Of a stretch of 64,000 bases of DNA, positions 34,964 through 45,982 are shown piece by piece (within the stretch, counting starts at the first letter, position 1; each line of letters opens with the position of its first letter). Under the pieces are notes generated by a model, which saw only the letters and a list, made by a program, of their open reading frames with translations, was not told where the DNA came from and searched no databases. Position numbers and translations under genes: made by a program. This DNA is from Domibacillus enclensis (GTDB lineage: Bacteria > Bacillota > Bacilli > Bacillales > Domibacillaceae), in assembly GCF_900156125.1 (NCBI RefSeq), contig NZ_FTLX01000001.1, forward strand, positions 708,957 through 772,956. Direction: 5' to 3'.

Positions 34964-35197
34964 TTAAAAATCTGACCGTCTGTTAATACGTTCCGCTGTT
35001 TTATATGCATCGTAAATGCCCCAGATCCAGACAAGCGGGAACGTCACAAAACCAATCAGCACCCACATAAGCGCTGAGTTAATCATTTGGACAACAATTA
35101 AAATCAAGCCTTTCATAATCTGGCCGTTGTAAATTTGTCCGACGCCAGTCCAAAATACACTCAAAACCGCGGCAATCCCCGGATTTTTCGTTAGCAA
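34964..35197 (-). CDS. TM2-like small membrane protein
   Basis: A 77-residue protein with two predicted helices (about 10-28 and 35-58) joined by the short turn VGQIYNGQIMKG and ending WGIYDAYKTAERINRR, the layout of TM2-type domains. Function unknown. The start is TTG at 35197: the AAAAGGAG site lies nine bases before it, whereas the ATG three codons upstream directly touches the site. Located between the citZ promoter region and ytwI. Confidence 0.75.
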   Translation of the reverse strand: MLTKNPGIAAVLSVFWTGVGQIYNGQIMKGLILIVVQMINSALMWVLIGFVTFPLVWIWGIYDAYKTAERINRRSDF

Positions 35198-35270
35198 TGC
35201 GCCCATCTCCTTTTGTTATCTTCTTACTATGTACATACGGAAGCAGCAGAAAAAAGTTTCATTTATTTTT

Positions 35271-35726
35271 TTACTGAAACATAGAATATAATTTCATCGC
35301 ATAATAAGCGATTCCTGCCCCGATCAACGGCCCGACCGGCACTCCATTAAACAGCGCCACTGCCAGAACGGTGCCAAAGACAAGAGCCGTAGTAATATGC
35401 GGGTCTTCCGCTAGCAGAACAACGCCGTTTTTAGCAATGAGCGCCACAATGATTCCGGCTGACAGTGCGATCCAGGCATATGGAGATTTCAATGCTGATC
35501 CTAGCTCCTTAAACCCGATTGCCCCTGTGGCAATCGGGACAAGCACAGCAATCGTAATGACAGTCACTCCCCAGTTAATGCCATTTTTCCCCATCAAGTC
35601 AAACCACTTTGCGTCAAGGCCAATGGCTTTTAACGCAAGCAAAAAGCCCGATGCGATCAGCAGCGACTGATTCTTCGCAATCAGGCTGATGACGACCAGC
35701 AGCAAAAGAAACAAATACGCTTGCAC
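35271..35726 (-). CDS. ytwI: DUF441 membrane protein YtwI
   Basis: A 151-residue DUF441 protein, very hydrophobic with four or five helices, orthologous to B. subtilis YtwI; conserved stretches include NGINWGVTVITIAVLVPIATG (about 48-68, quoted in part) and DPHITTALV. Function unknown. The start is GTG at 35726, seven bases after GGAGG; a frame from 35759 would place the ribosome binding site inside the coding region. Divergent from ytvI. Confidence 0.85.
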   Translation of the reverse strand: MQAYLFLLLLVVISLIAKNQSLLIASGFLLALKAIGLDAKWFDLMGKNGINWGVTVITIAVLVPIATGAIGFKELGSALKSPYAWIALSAGIIVALIAKNGVVLLAEDPHITTALVFGTVLAVALFNGVPVGPLIGAGIAYYAMKLYSMFQ

Positions 35727-35803
35727 ATTTTCACCTCCAAAAAAAAGACGCATGAACACGCTCCTTTCCTCATACGTCTAGTATAGAAATGGAGGCATGT
35801 ACC

Positions 35804-36823
35804 ATGCGGATTACGTTTCAATCTATTCTTATAAGTGCAGCCCTGCTGCTGCTTTACTGGCTGCTGCCCATTTTGAAGCCTTTTATCGCCGGGGCATTTT
35901 TTGCCGCAGCCTTACATAAACCAGCCCACTTTATTCAAAAAAAAGGTTTTTCATCGCGGAGCTCTGCTGTCTTTATCGCTTTAATCTGGATACTCTTTTT
36001 TTTCGCGCTTTCTCTTTTTTTGTTCGGCTGGATCAGCGCTCGTACTGCTTCTCATCTGAACTATGTGATCCCGCACTATATGCCCATTGCCAGTGCGCAC
36101 CTGGCCCAGGCCGTTCAAGAGGTTTTATCTTTTTTAACAGCCGATCAAAAAGAGTACCTTATTCAGTCGATTGCATCGTTAGAACAGTCCGTTGGGACGC
36201 TGATACAGGACTATGCAGGAAAGTGGCTTTTAATCGGTACAGGCTATGCCCTTGCTCTCACTGGCACAGCGGCTGAAATGATTATCGCTGTACTGACCGC
36301 TTTTTTCCTTGTAAAGGATGGCACGGCACTGATTGCTTTTTTACCTGAACCAATCCGGCAAAAAACAGCAGCAGCAGCTGATGACTTTTCTTCATCCCTG
36401 TATGCATTCGGCTACGCACAGCTGCAGCTCTTTATTCTCACATTCATCGCCGCTTCGATCGGCTTTTTCTTGCTCGGCATTCCGCACATTCTAGAACTTG
36501 GCTTTTTAACGGCTGTGCTGGAATTTCTGCCGATTATAGGCGCCAGCCTTCTTTTTATTCCACTGATCCTGTTTTCCTTCATAACCGGTCAAACAAAAAC
36601 AGCCCTTTTCGCCGCTATCCTGTATATCGTCCTGACATTGATGCGCCAGCTGATGGAGCCAAAGCTTGTAGAGGGTGCGGCCGGTCTTCATCCGCTCGCC
36701 ATGCTGTTTACTGCTTTTGCAGGTTTCCAGCTGGCAGGCGTATTCGGATTAATTGCCGGTCCTCTTTTCTTTCTTGCTTTTTTGTCGATGCACCGCGCTG
36801 GCCTCATTTTTACAAAACGTTAG
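35804..36823 (+). CDS. ytvI: AI-2E family transporter YtvI
   Basis: A 339-residue AI-2E/PerM-type membrane protein, orthologous to B. subtilis YtvI. It has paired N-terminal helices, a polar middle (about 85-135) and a C-terminal block with the conserved [18 protein letters not shown] (about 238-255) and [15 protein letters not shown] (about 285-299). The substrate is unknown; family names are historical and some members are Na+/H+ antiporters. ATG at 35804 follows GGAGG by eight bases. It overlaps pyk tail-to-tail by 14 bases with no terminator between. Confidence 0.85.
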   Translation: MRITFQSILISAALLLLYWLLPILKPFIAGAFFAAALHKPAHFIQKKGFSSRSSAVFIALIWILFFFALSLFLFGWISARTASHLNYVIPHYMPIASAHLAQAVQEVLSFLTADQKEYLIQSIASLEQSVGTLIQDYAGKWLLIGTGYALALTGTAAEMIIAVLTAFFLVKDGTALIAFLPEPIRQKTAAAADDFSSSLYAFGYAQLQLFILTFIAASIGFFLLGIPHILELGFLTAVLEFLPIIGASLLFIPLILFSFITGQTKTALFAAILYIVLTLMRQLMEPKLVEGAAGLHPLAMLFTAFAGFQLAGVFGLIAGPLFFLAFLSMHRAGLIFTKR

Positions 36824-38573
36824 CGTGGCCGTTATAAATAATGCCGCGTGCTGCATCTACTGTAATTTCCTGACCGTCTGACAAGGTAGCCAAAGCCCCT
36901 TCAACGTCCACGATAACTGGAATGCCCAGATTAATGCCGACAACAGCCGCGTGGCTTGTTAGACCGCCTTCTTCTGTGATGATCGCACTGCACTTTTCGA
37001 TGGCCGGCATCATGTCACGATCCGTTCCGTATGTGACGAGAATATCTCCCGGTTTTACTTTTTCCAGTGCTTCAGATGACGTTTTCGCCGTTACCACTTT
37101 TCCGTAAGCAGAATGGCGGCCGATCCCCTGTGCTTTCAACAAAATATCCCCAACAACATGGATTTTCATTAAGTTTGTCATGCCGGATTCGCCTACTGGG
37201 ACACCCGCTGTTAACACAACAAGCTCACCGTGGCTGATGACGCCTTCTTCTAAGCAATGCACAACTGCGTTATCAAGCATTTCGTCTGTAGAAGACACGC
37301 TGAGACCCATAAGCGGGAACACGCCCCAAACGAGTGAAAGGCTTCTTGTGATACGTTCGCTGTCTGTCACAGCATAGATTGATGCTTTTGGACGATAGCG
37401 TGAAATCATTCGTGCTGTATGTCCGCTTGATGTTGGTGCGATAATCGCTTTTACTTCCAAAGCTTCCGCTGTTTTCGCGACCGACTGGCCAATCGCATCT
37501 GTCATCGTCATGCGGCCTGTGTTATTACGGCGGCGTGGTGGAATGTCCTTCATTTGAAGCTCTGCCTCTGCACGGACGGCAATGTTATGCATCGTTTGAA
37601 CAGCTTCAAGCGGGTACGTACCAGCTGCCGTTTCTCCGGACAGCATGATTGCATCCGTTCCGTCAAAGATCGCATTGGCAACGTCACTTGCTTCTGCGCG
37701 TGTTGGGCGCGGATTCCGCTGCATGGAATCAAGCATTTGTGTTGCTGTAATAACAGGCTTGCCAAGAAGGTTGCATTTTTTGATCAGCTTTTTTTGAACA
37801 ATCGGCACTTCTTCTGCAGGAATTTCTACGCCAAGATCCCCACGGGCAACCATTAGTCCATCGGATACTTCAAGAATCTCGTCGATGTTATCGACACCTT
37901 CCTGATTTTCGATTTTCGGAATGATTTGAATGTGCGTTGCATTGTTTTTCTCAAGCAGCTCACGAATGTCCAGCACATCAGATGTACGGCGGACGAAAGA
38001 AGCCGCAATAAAGTCAACATCTTGCTCGATACCGAAACGGATGTCATCTGCGTCTTTTTCTGTAATGCCCGGAAGGTTCACAGAAACGCCCGGTACGTTC
38101 ACACCTTTTTTGTTCTTTAACGTACCGCTGTTTAAAATGCGGACGCCGATCTCCCCTTTTTCACGGTCAATGCCCGTCACTAAAAGACCAATTAATCCAT
38201 CATCGAGTAAAATGCTTGAGCCTGGCTGTACATCATTAATTAAGCCTTCATAACTAATGGAAAACTTTTCAGGTGTTCCAAGCACTTGCGTCATGGAAAT
38301 AACCGCATCTTTGCCGCTTTCTAGCTCAATGGACCCGTTCTCCATCTCGTGTGTGCGGATTTCAGGACCTTTTGTATCAAGCAAAATGGCTACTGTGTTG
38401 CCTGTATTTTTTGCCGCTTGGCGAATATTTTGAATACGTGCTGAATGCTCTTCATGGCTTCCATGGGAGAAGTTTAAACGTGCGACATTCATGCCCGCTT
38501 TCATTAAGGATTGCAGCGTTTCAAGACTTTCGCTTGCCGGTCCAATTGTACAGACGATTTTCGTTTTTTGCAT
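36810..38573 (-). CDS. pyk: Pyruvate kinase
   Basis: A 587-residue pyruvate kinase with the Bacillus-type C-terminal extension. The barrel has [10 protein letters not shown] (about 5-14), the active-site Lys region [17 protein letters not shown] (about 220) and [12 protein letters not shown] (about 245). After the allosteric C domain, an extra PEP-utiliser-like swivelling domain (about 480-587) contains [17 protein letters not shown], whose TSHAA resembles the phosphohistidine loop of PEP synthases. ATG at 38573 follows GGAGGAACTATTG; the preceding in-frame TTG is unlikely. Operon pfkA-pyk. Confidence 0.97.
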   Translation of the reverse strand: MQKTKIVCTIGPASESLETLQSLMKAGMNVARLNFSHGSHEEHSARIQNIRQAAKNTGNTVAILLDTKGPEIRTHEMENGSIELESGKDAVISMTQVLGTPEKFSISYEGLINDVQPGSSILLDDGLIGLLVTGIDREKGEIGVRILNSGTLKNKKGVNVPGVSVNLPGITEKDADDIRFGIEQDVDFIAASFVRRTSDVLDIRELLEKNNATHIQIIPKIENQEGVDNIDEILEVSDGLMVARGDLGVEIPAEEVPIVQKKLIKKCNLLGKPVITATQMLDSMQRNPRPTRAEASDVANAIFDGTDAIMLSGETAAGTYPLEAVQTMHNIAVRAEAELQMKDIPPRRRNNTGRMTMTDAIGQSVAKTAEALEVKAIIAPTSSGHTARMISRYRPKASIYAVTDSERITRSLSLVWGVFPLMGLSVSSTDEMLDNAVVHCLEEGVISHGELVVLTAGVPVGESGMTNLMKIHVVGDILLKAQGIGRHSAYGKVVTAKTSSEALEKVKPGDILVTYGTDRDMMPAIEKCSAIITEEGGLTSHAAVVGINLGIPVIVDVEGALATLSDGQEITVDAARGIIYNGHANVL

Positions 38574-38596
38574 CAATAGTTCCTCCAGTTTTGTGA

Positions 38597-39562
<966 letters not shown>

Positions 39563-39616
39563 TCACCTCTAAAAAAATTATTGTCAGTCACAACTCTCAT
39601 ATGCCTACCTTCTTTT

Positions 39617-39672
39617 AAGATAACAGAACGTATGGCTGTTCACAATCTTTACTCAAAAAGTAAGCGTTACCA
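39617..39672 (-). promoter_or_regulatory. pfkA promoter and upstream cre-like site
   Basis: TTGTGA (39645-39640), 17-base spacer, TATCTT (39622-39617), minus strand. A cre-like AGTAAGCGTTACCA (39659-39672, plus strand; nine of eleven fixed positions) lies upstream of the -35, where CcpA activates genes such as ackA. CcpA control of this gene is inference. Confidence 0.5.
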
Positions 39673-39703
39673 ACCGAAAAACGCCACGATTCTTTCTTCA
39701 CAC

Positions 39704-39742
39704 AGAAAAAACCGGCCTTGAAAGTTATTCTTTCAAGCCGGC
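39704..39742 (-). terminator. Terminator of accDA
   Basis: CCGGCTTGAAAG (39741-39730) and CTTTCAAGGCCGG (39724-39712) pair on the minus strand with one bulge, followed by TTTTTT. The first arm overlaps the end of accA. Confidence 0.88.
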
Positions 39743-40696
39743 TTCTTGTTCAGCGTAGCCGCCAATGCGTTTGTATTTTTCATAGCGCTGGTCGACGAGC
39801 TCTTCGTGAGTTTTGCTTTTCAGCTCTTGAACAGCAGGCAAAAGAACTTGATCAATGAGCGCCGCTTGCTGTTCGGCATTACGATGTGCTCCCCCTCGGA
39901 CCTCTGGCACAATCTCGTCTACGATGCCAAGAGCACGCAAATCTGGCGCAGTAATTTTCATCGTCTCCGCTGCTCTCTTTGCAAGGCTTGCATCCTTCCA
40001 TAACAAAGCCGCCGCGCCTTCAGGTGAGATCACGGAATACGTCGAGTTTTCAAGCATAAACAGCCGGTCACCTACACCGAGAGCCAGTGCCCCGCCGCTT
40101 CCGCCTTCCCCGATGACGATACAAATAATCGGAACAGTCAAACCAGCCATCTCAAAGATATTACGGGCAATGGCTTCACTTTGCCCACGCTCCTCTGCCG
40201 CTTTTCCAGGGTAAGCCCCTTTTGTATCAATCAAGCAAATAATCGGCCGGTTGAATTTTTCCGCCTGCTTCATAAGACGAAGCGCCTTCCGGTAGCCTTC
40301 CGGGTGCGGCATACCGAATGTGCGCTGAATATTTTCTTTCGTATCCCGGCCGCGCTGATGGCCAATGACCGTCACCGGCTGGCCATGGTACTTGGCTACA
40401 CCGGCAACGATTGCTGCATCATCCCCGTACGAACGATCACCGTGCAGCTCAAAAAAGCCTTCGAACAAATAAGGAATGTAATCAAGCGTCGTTGGCCGGT
40501 TTGGGTGGCGTGCCATTTGAACGCGGTCCCAGGGCGTCATGCTATTGTAAATGTCATCTTCAAGCTTTTTCAGCCGCTGCTCCAGTTTATCAATTTCATC
40601 TGATAAATCCACGTCCGATGAGGTCGTAAAGTTTTTTAATTCAGCAATCTTTTCCTGAAGGTCACGGACTGGCTTTTCAAATTCAAGTCCTGTCAT
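39725..40696 (-). CDS. accA: Acetyl-CoA carboxylase carboxyltransferase alpha subunit
   Basis: A 323-residue AccA. With AccD it transfers the carboxyl group from biotin-BCCP to acetyl-CoA, making malonyl-CoA. It carries the crotonase-like carboxyltransferase fold with oxyanion-hole glycines in [16 protein letters not shown] (about 198-213). It overlaps accD by four bases (ATGA), consistent with equal synthesis of the two subunits. A terminator overlaps its end. Confidence 0.97.
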   Translation of the reverse strand: MTGLEFEKPVRDLQEKIAELKNFTTSSDVDLSDEIDKLEQRLKKLEDDIYNSMTPWDRVQMARHPNRPTTLDYIPYLFEGFFELHGDRSYGDDAAIVAGVAKYHGQPVTVIGHQRGRDTKENIQRTFGMPHPEGYRKALRLMKQAEKFNRPIICLIDTKGAYPGKAAEERGQSEAIARNIFEMAGLTVPIICIVIGEGGSGGALALGVGDRLFMLENSTYSVISPEGAAALLWKDASLAKRAAETMKITAPDLRALGIVDEIVPEVRGGAHRNAEQQAALIDQVLLPAVQELKSKTHEELVDQRYEKYKRIGGYAEQEAGLKE

Positions 40697-41568
40697 CTTT
40701 CTACACCGCCTGTTTGATGAATATCAAGTAAAAACGAGAGCTTTTCTTTCATTTCATTCCGATGAAGCACCGCGTCAAGCTGGCCGCAGTTCAACAGGAA
40801 TTCAGCCGTTTGGAAGTCATCCGGCAGTTTTTCGCGTATCGTCTGTTCAATAATCCGCCGTCCGGCAAACCCGATCAGTGCCGCGGGCTCCGCAAAATTA
40901 AAGTCCCCGAGTGAGGCAAAGCTCGCAGATACACCGCCTGTTGTCGGGTGCGTCATAATGGAAATGATTAACCCGCCCCGGTCGCTTAATCGCTTAAATG
41001 CCGCTCCTGTTTTCGCCATTTGCATGAGAGATAGGACACCCTCCTGCATACGTGCTCCTCCGGAAGCAGTAAAAATGATAAACGGCATCTGAAGACGAAT
41101 GGCTTCTTCAACAGCGCGGGTAATCTTTTCACCGACAACTGACCCCATGCTGCCCATCCGGAAAGAAGAATCCATAATGGCGACAACGGCCGGAAAGCCG
41201 TCGATGTTTCCGACTCCTGTGACAATTGCTTCATTTAAGCCTGTTTTTTTTCGGTCGGAAGCGATCTTTTCTTCATAATCCGGAAAGCCAAGCGGATTGG
41301 CAGTAGAAAGCGTTGCGTCCAGCTCACGGAAAGATCCTTCATCAAGCAGAAACTGGATTCTTTCCGATGCTTTCATCGGATAATGATAGCCGCAGCCAAA
41401 GCACACGTGATGATTCTTCTGTAATTCACGCGTATACATAATTTTTTTGCATTTCGGGCATTTTTGCATAATTCCTTCGGGTACATCCTGCTTGGCTGCT
41501 TCCGATGGAATGGTTGCATATTTTATCTTTTTTGGTTTCTGTTTAGTAAACATGTTTTTAATCGCCAC
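40693..41568 (-). CDS. accD: Acetyl-CoA carboxylase carboxyltransferase beta subunit
   Basis: A 291-residue AccD. The N-terminal zinc ribbon has CPKCKKIMY (about 37-45) and [10 protein letters not shown] (about 56-65), which bind nucleic acid in E. coli. The carboxyltransferase core includes [12 protein letters not shown] (about 162-173) and [14 protein letters not shown] (about 198-211). It starts 12 bases after the gntR-type gene, so the regulator and accDA probably share a transcript. In B. subtilis the malic enzyme gene ytsJ lies upstream; it is not here. Confidence 0.97.
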   Translation of the reverse strand: MAIKNMFTKQKPKKIKYATIPSEAAKQDVPEGIMQKCPKCKKIMYTRELQKNHHVCFGCGYHYPMKASERIQFLLDEGSFRELDATLSTANPLGFPDYEEKIASDRKKTGLNEAIVTGVGNIDGFPAVVAIMDSSFRMGSMGSVVGEKITRAVEEAIRLQMPFIIFTASGGARMQEGVLSLMQMAKTGAAFKRLSDRGGLIISIMTHPTTGGVSASFASLGDFNFAEPAALIGFAGRRIIEQTIREKLPDDFQTAEFLLNCGQLDAVLHRNEMKEKLSFLLDIHQTGGVER

Positions 41569-41580
41569 AGTTCCACCTCT

Positions 41581-42114
41581 TCACTGACGTTCTGGAAATT
41601 GAATTTGCTTTGCTGCCTCAAGCAGCTCATCCAGACGTTCATTTTCCTTGTCGCTCCCTGCGTAATCGGAAATAATCATCCATATGTTTTCAAGAAGTCG
41701 ATTATCCGCTTTTTCCATATAATGATCAAAAGAAAGCTGCTGATCCCTGCTGGTCAAATTGTTTTTTTGGGCAAGCAGCGCCAGGCAGCCTAATTCTAAA
41801 ATGGCTTTCACTTCTTGTACATCCTTCTTTTTCTGATCCTGATCAAAAAGGAATGCGCCAATGAGCGGAACCAGCTGATGATCTTTAAAGTCCCGCAAAA
41901 ACGTCCCCTCGCCGCGCCTCGTTTCAATAAGGCCCAAAAGCTCCAGTGCCCGTAATGCTTCACGAACAGACGAGCGCCCGATGGAAAGACGATCTGATAA
42001 TTCTCGCTCTGATGGAATTTTGTCACCTGAACGAAGAGCATCTGTTTTAATCATTGTTTGAATTTGCGCGATGACGGCCAAAAATTTTGATGGCTGACGT
42101 GCTGATTCTTTCAT
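41581..42114 (-). CDS. GntR-family regulator (FadR subfamily, short)
   Basis: A 177-residue GntR regulator. The winged helix (about 10-75) includes GDKIPSERELSDRLSIGRSSVREALRAL split across positions 30-57, typical of the FadR/FCD subgroup. The following helical domain (about 80-177) is shorter than the usual 130-150 residue FCD domain and I do not see its metal-binding His set. Ligand unknown. ATG at 42114 follows AAAAGGGGAC. It is first in a unit with accDA and has a perfect palindrome upstream, suggesting self-control and possibly control of malonyl-CoA supply. Confidence 0.85.
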   Translation of the reverse strand: MKESARQPSKFLAVIAQIQTMIKTDALRSGDKIPSERELSDRLSIGRSSVREALRALELLGLIETRRGEGTFLRDFKDHQLVPLIGAFLFDQDQKKKDVQEVKAILELGCLALLAQKNNLTSRDQQLSFDHYMEKADNRLLENIWMIISDYAGSDKENERLDELLEAAKQIQFPERQ

Positions 42115-42144
42115 TTCGTCCCCTTTTCCAAACAGGAATGGATG

Positions 42145-42157
42145 GTGGTCTGACCAC
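42145..42157. promoter_or_regulatory. Palindromic GntR-type operator
   Basis: GTGGTCTGACCAC is a perfect 13-base palindrome 30 bases upstream of the regulator start. Its TGGTC-N-GACCA core fits operators of the FadR subfamily of GntR proteins. Confidence 0.65.
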
Positions 42158-42213
42158 GTAATTCACTTTCATTACTTTAAACGATTCAATGAAAATTGTA
42201 AAGGAGGGCCCAT

Positions 42214-45200
42214 TTATTTCAAAACGACATTTTTCGAGCCGCACATCGCTTTTAATTCTGTCAGCAAGGCTTCAGACGGCGTAATAGAGTAGGTGGAACG
42301 GAGACGTACCGTTTCGTTTGTCCGCTCGTGATGAATGACAACGGACGACTCTCCGGGAAACCGCTGAAGCGTTTCATACACGTTCTCCGCTGCTTCACTT
42401 TCTCCGATTCCCGCTGGCAGTTTAATATAAAGAGTTTGAGCTGATTCCAGCATCCGCTGGAGGCCGCTTTCGATCGGCTCAAGGGTTTGCGCAATAAATT
42501 GCAGCCGGCCGTTTCGTTCTTCTGTTGATCCAGCCGCCACGACAGCGGTTCCTTTCCGCACGAGTTCTCCCGCCTTGCGGTATATCTCCGGGAACAGCGT
42601 CATTTCCTTTTCACCCGTTTCGTCAATCAAAGAGGAAAACGCCATTTTTTCTCCTTTTTTCGTCCGAATCTCCCGCACTTCTCCAATCAAGCCTGCGGTC
42701 ATTACTTTTTTGCTTTTCATTAAATCGGCGATTGGCACAGCACCTGCTTGCTGAAGGGATGGCCGGTGTACGGCCAACGGATGATCCGATACGTAGACAC
42801 CTAACAGCTCTTTTTCCTTTTCCAGCTTCAAATCACCCGGCAAGGCAGCCGCATCCGCATATTTCGGCTTGAATGACACACCAAGACCTTCAAACAAGTC
42901 GCCCTCGTTTAGCTCCGCATGCTCAAGAGCTGCATCGATACTTGCCAAAAGAACGGCCCGGTCCTGATCCCACTCATCCATCGCGCCGGCATAAATCAAT
43001 GCTTCTATCACTTGCCGGCTGACAGCATCCGCTGGGACACGCTGGCAAAATTGAAATAAATCGCTATAGCGTCCATTCTTCCGCTCAGTGATGATCGCAC
43101 TGGCTGCTTTTTGGCCCACTCCTTTAATCGGAACGAGTCCAAAACGGATACCATTGTCTTCCGGCTGAAAGGAATAATGACTTGTATTGATGGATGGTGC
43201 TAAAAAGCCAATGTTCTGTTCCTTCGCTTCTGCCGCATACTGACGAATCTTTTCTTCATTCCCAGCGTGCGAATGAATAAGCGCAGCTAAAAAAGGAGCC
43301 GGGTAGTGTACTTTCAGCCAGGCAAGCCAGTAGCCAATCATGCTGTAGGCAACAGCGTGGCTGCGGTTGAATCCGTAATCAGCAAATCGGACAATTAAGT
43401 CATACACATCAATCGCTGTTTGATCCTCAATGCCCTTTTCCCGTGCCCCCTGGACGAAACGGACTCTTTCCTCTTCCAGTGTTTGTTTTTTCTTTTTGCT
43501 GACGGCTCGCCGCAGCAAGTCCGCTTGTCCTGGCGTAAAACCGGCCATCTTCACAGCAATTTGAATAATTTGTTCCTGATACACAATAATTCCGTACGTC
43601 GGCTCTAAAATGCCCTGAAGATCCGGATGAGAATAGCGGACATGCTCCTTGCCGTGGCGCCGCTTTATGTAAAGTGGTATTTGTTCCATCGGACCCGGCC
43701 GGTACAGTGCGTTGACAGCCACCAGGTCTTCAAACCGGTTCGGCTTTAAACGCGTCAGGACACTTTTCATTCCTTCTGACTCAAACTGAAAGATCCCGTT
43801 CGTTTTTCCTTTGCCAAACAGCTCAAAGACGAGCGGGTCCTCTAATGAGAGAGCCGTTAAATCAATGGCCTTGCCTGTCAATCGTTTGATAGAAGATAGA
43901 ATTCGTTCAATGGTGGTCAAGTTCCGGAGACCGAGCAAATCCATTTTCAGCAGACCAATGCGCTCCAATGGCTCCATTGGATATTGGGTTAAATAAACGC
44001 CCTCGTGCCCTTCCATAATGGGAACGTACTGTGTAAGAGGCTGTTCTGAAATCACCATTCCGGCTGCATGGGTGGATGTGTGGCGGGGCAGCCCTTCGAG
44101 TTGAAGTGCCGTCTGGTAAATCCGCTCATGAACAGGCGATTCATTGCGCCACCTGTTTAAATCCACCTGTGAAAGCTTCATACCGGACGTCGAAGGAATC
44201 AACTTCGACAGCCTTGAAAGCTGCGCTGTATCAAAGCCGAAGACGCGAGCCGTATCCCGCATGACTGCTTTTGCCGACAGCGTGCCAAATGTGACAATCT
44301 GGGCGGCATGAACCGCTCCGTATTTGCCGGCAATGTACTGAATCACTTCATCTCTCCGGTAGTCTGGAAAATCAATGTCAATATCCGGCATGGTCATTCG
44401 TTCCGGATTTAAAAACCGTTCAAACAGAAGATCGTACTGTAGTGGATCAACCGCTGTAATGCCAAGAGAATAAGCAACGAGAGACCCCGCGGCAGAACCA
44501 CGCCCGGGACCTGTCAGCATCCCTTGCTTTTTAGCAAACTGCATGAAATCATGGACAATTAAAAAGTAGTCGCTGAAGTTCATCCTGCTGATCACTGACA
44601 GTTCATACTCGAGCCGGTCTTGGTAGCCGCGGCTGCTTTCAGGAAGTCCAGACAGGCAAAGCTCCTTCAGCCGTTCGTCCGCTGTCACACCGGATGGAAG
44701 CGGGAAAGCAGGAATCAATCTTCGTTCAAAATCTATTTCAACCGAACACAGTCTGGCCACTTCGATCGTGTTTGACACTGCCTCCGGTATGTCCTTGTAC
44801 AAAGACTCAACCTCAGCTTTTGACGTAAACGCATAGACTGCTTCCGATAGTTCCTCTTCCGCTTCAATGGAGCGGTTTTCACGAATCGCCTGCAAACACG
44901 TTGAAGCAAAAGCACCTGACTTGTTTTCATACTGGACGTTGCCAATGGCGACAGGGGGGATGTTCTTCTGTTTCGACAGCTCTAGAAGAAAACGTTCTCG
45001 GCTGTCTCCACGAAGCCCGATATAAAAATGGCTGAAGACTCTCTGAAAATGCTCCGCTGCTTCCTGTGAAGGATCGCCGTCTAATCCCGGCAGCACCGCC
45101 AAAAGCCCGTCTGCGTAACCATCCAGCCATTTCAGCGGCAGACCAGTTTTCGCTTTTGTTTGAAGAGCACTGGAGATTTTCATCAGATTTTGAAATCCTT

Positions 45201-45462
45201 TTTGATTCCGAGCGTAGAGGAGCAGTGGATACGATTGGCCATCTGTTTGATGGGAGGCAACCTCAGCTTTCATTCCAATAATCGGCTTGATGCTTTGGCT
45301 GGTGCAGGCAAGATAAAAAGGAATGACGGCATGAAGGTTGTTCCAATCTGTCAGCGCAACAGCCGGACTGCCGATTTCCTTTGCTTTTCGCGCGATCGCT
45401 TCAGGCGTAAGCGTAGCTGCGCGAAAGCTGTATGCCGTTTCTGTTTCAAGATGGATCAACAC
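42214..45462 (-). CDS. dnaE: DNA polymerase III alpha subunit DnaE
   Basis: A 1082-residue C-family polymerase of the DnaE3 type, which in Bacillus extends RNA primers before handing over to PolC. Domains: N-terminal PHP (about 1-200), polymerase core with TGPGRGSAAGSLVAY (about 330) and the catalytic MPDIDIDFPDYRRDEV (about 376-391), helix-hairpin-helix (about 770-830), OB fold (about 950-1030). The start is GTG at 45462, six bases after AAGGAGG; a TTG one codon later is equally possible. Copy B of the dispersed repeat lies directly upstream. Confidence 0.95.
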   Translation of the reverse strand: MLIHLETETAYSFRAATLTPEAIARKAKEIGSPAVALTDWNNLHAVIPFYLACTSQSIKPIIGMKAEVASHQTDGQSYPLLLYARNQKGFQNLMKISSALQTKAKTGLPLKWLDGYADGLLAVLPGLDGDPSQEAAEHFQRVFSHFYIGLRGDSRERFLLELSKQKNIPPVAIGNVQYENKSGAFASTCLQAIRENRSIEAEEELSEAVYAFTSKAEVESLYKDIPEAVSNTIEVARLCSVEIDFERRLIPAFPLPSGVTADERLKELCLSGLPESSRGYQDRLEYELSVISRMNFSDYFLIVHDFMQFAKKQGMLTGPGRGSAAGSLVAYSLGITAVDPLQYDLLFERFLNPERMTMPDIDIDFPDYRRDEVIQYIAGKYGAVHAAQIVTFGTLSAKAVMRDTARVFGFDTAQLSRLSKLIPSTSGMKLSQVDLNRWRNESPVHERIYQTALQLEGLPRHTSTHAAGMVISEQPLTQYVPIMEGHEGVYLTQYPMEPLERIGLLKMDLLGLRNLTTIERILSSIKRLTGKAIDLTALSLEDPLVFELFGKGKTNGIFQFESEGMKSVLTRLKPNRFEDLVAVNALYRPGPMEQIPLYIKRRHGKEHVRYSHPDLQGILEPTYGIIVYQEQIIQIAVKMAGFTPGQADLLRRAVSKKKKQTLEEERVRFVQGAREKGIEDQTAIDVYDLIVRFADYGFNRSHAVAYSMIGYWLAWLKVHYPAPFLAALIHSHAGNEEKIRQYAAEAKEQNIGFLAPSINTSHYSFQPEDNGIRFGLVPIKGVGQKAASAIITERKNGRYSDLFQFCQRVPADAVSRQVIEALIYAGAMDEWDQDRAVLLASIDAALEHAELNEGDLFEGLGVSFKPKYADAAALPGDLKLEKEKELLGVYVSDHPLAVHRPSLQQAGAVPIADLMKSKKVMTAGLIGEVREIRTKKGEKMAFSSLIDETGEKEMTLFPEIYRKAGELVRKGTAVVAAGSTEERNGRLQFIAQTLEPIESGLQRMLESAQTLYIKLPAGIGESEAAENVYETLQRFPGESSVVIHHERTNETVRLRSTYSITPSEALLTELKAMCGSKNVVLK

Positions 45463-45498
45463 AAGCCACCTCCTTTCAAATTTTGGTGATATCATTTA

Positions 45499-45896
45499 TT
45501 TTTTCAGAGCAAAAAACAGTCTATTTTTCTAGAAAAGAACATTCAGGGCTCCGGGCTGCCGGCTGTAGTGGTTTTAAAGGAACGGAGTGAATGACTGACG
45601 GCTATTCTTGAAAACGTTTGGCATCAACAAGGAAGCCCGCTTTTCCTACCTGGTGAAAAGCAGAGGGTTCTCATCCCTTTTTTTCCAATCAGAACGATTT
45701 CCCTTTTTGGTTTTACACTCTGCTTTTCCTCCCCACCAAGGCGGCTGGCGCAGGACGGAGACTCCTCGGGGATCAGCGGGTCAGGTGAGATCCACTTTTG
45801 ACGCGGCAGCGGCAAAAGTTAGCTCACCGCCCGCCCCCAGGAACGCGCAGTCCTGCAGAAGCCGCCCCTACTGTGTTGGCGCAAGCACAGTGGCTG
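45499..45896 (+). repeat. Dispersed structured repeat, copy B (about 398 bp, internal deletion)
   Basis: Shares the AT-rich leader TCTATTTTTCTAGAAAAGAAC, the middle segment and the 3' rod hairpin (45739-45867) with copies A and C, but lacks the whole 5' hairpin domain: sequence runs from CTGCCGG straight to TGTAGTGGTTTTAAAGGA. In the 3' hairpin, CCTCGGGG (45764-45771) pairs with CCCCCAGG (45834-45841), replacing GGGAGGG/CCCTCC of the other copies. It fills most of the 520-base gap between dnaE and nrnA. Confidence 0.9.
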
Positions 45897-45982
45897 TGAA
45901 AAAGAGACATGGTCACCCGGTATTAATTTCCATATTTCCATAACAGCATATGAAGAAAGAGAAAAGCTCCTTCTTCTTCTCA

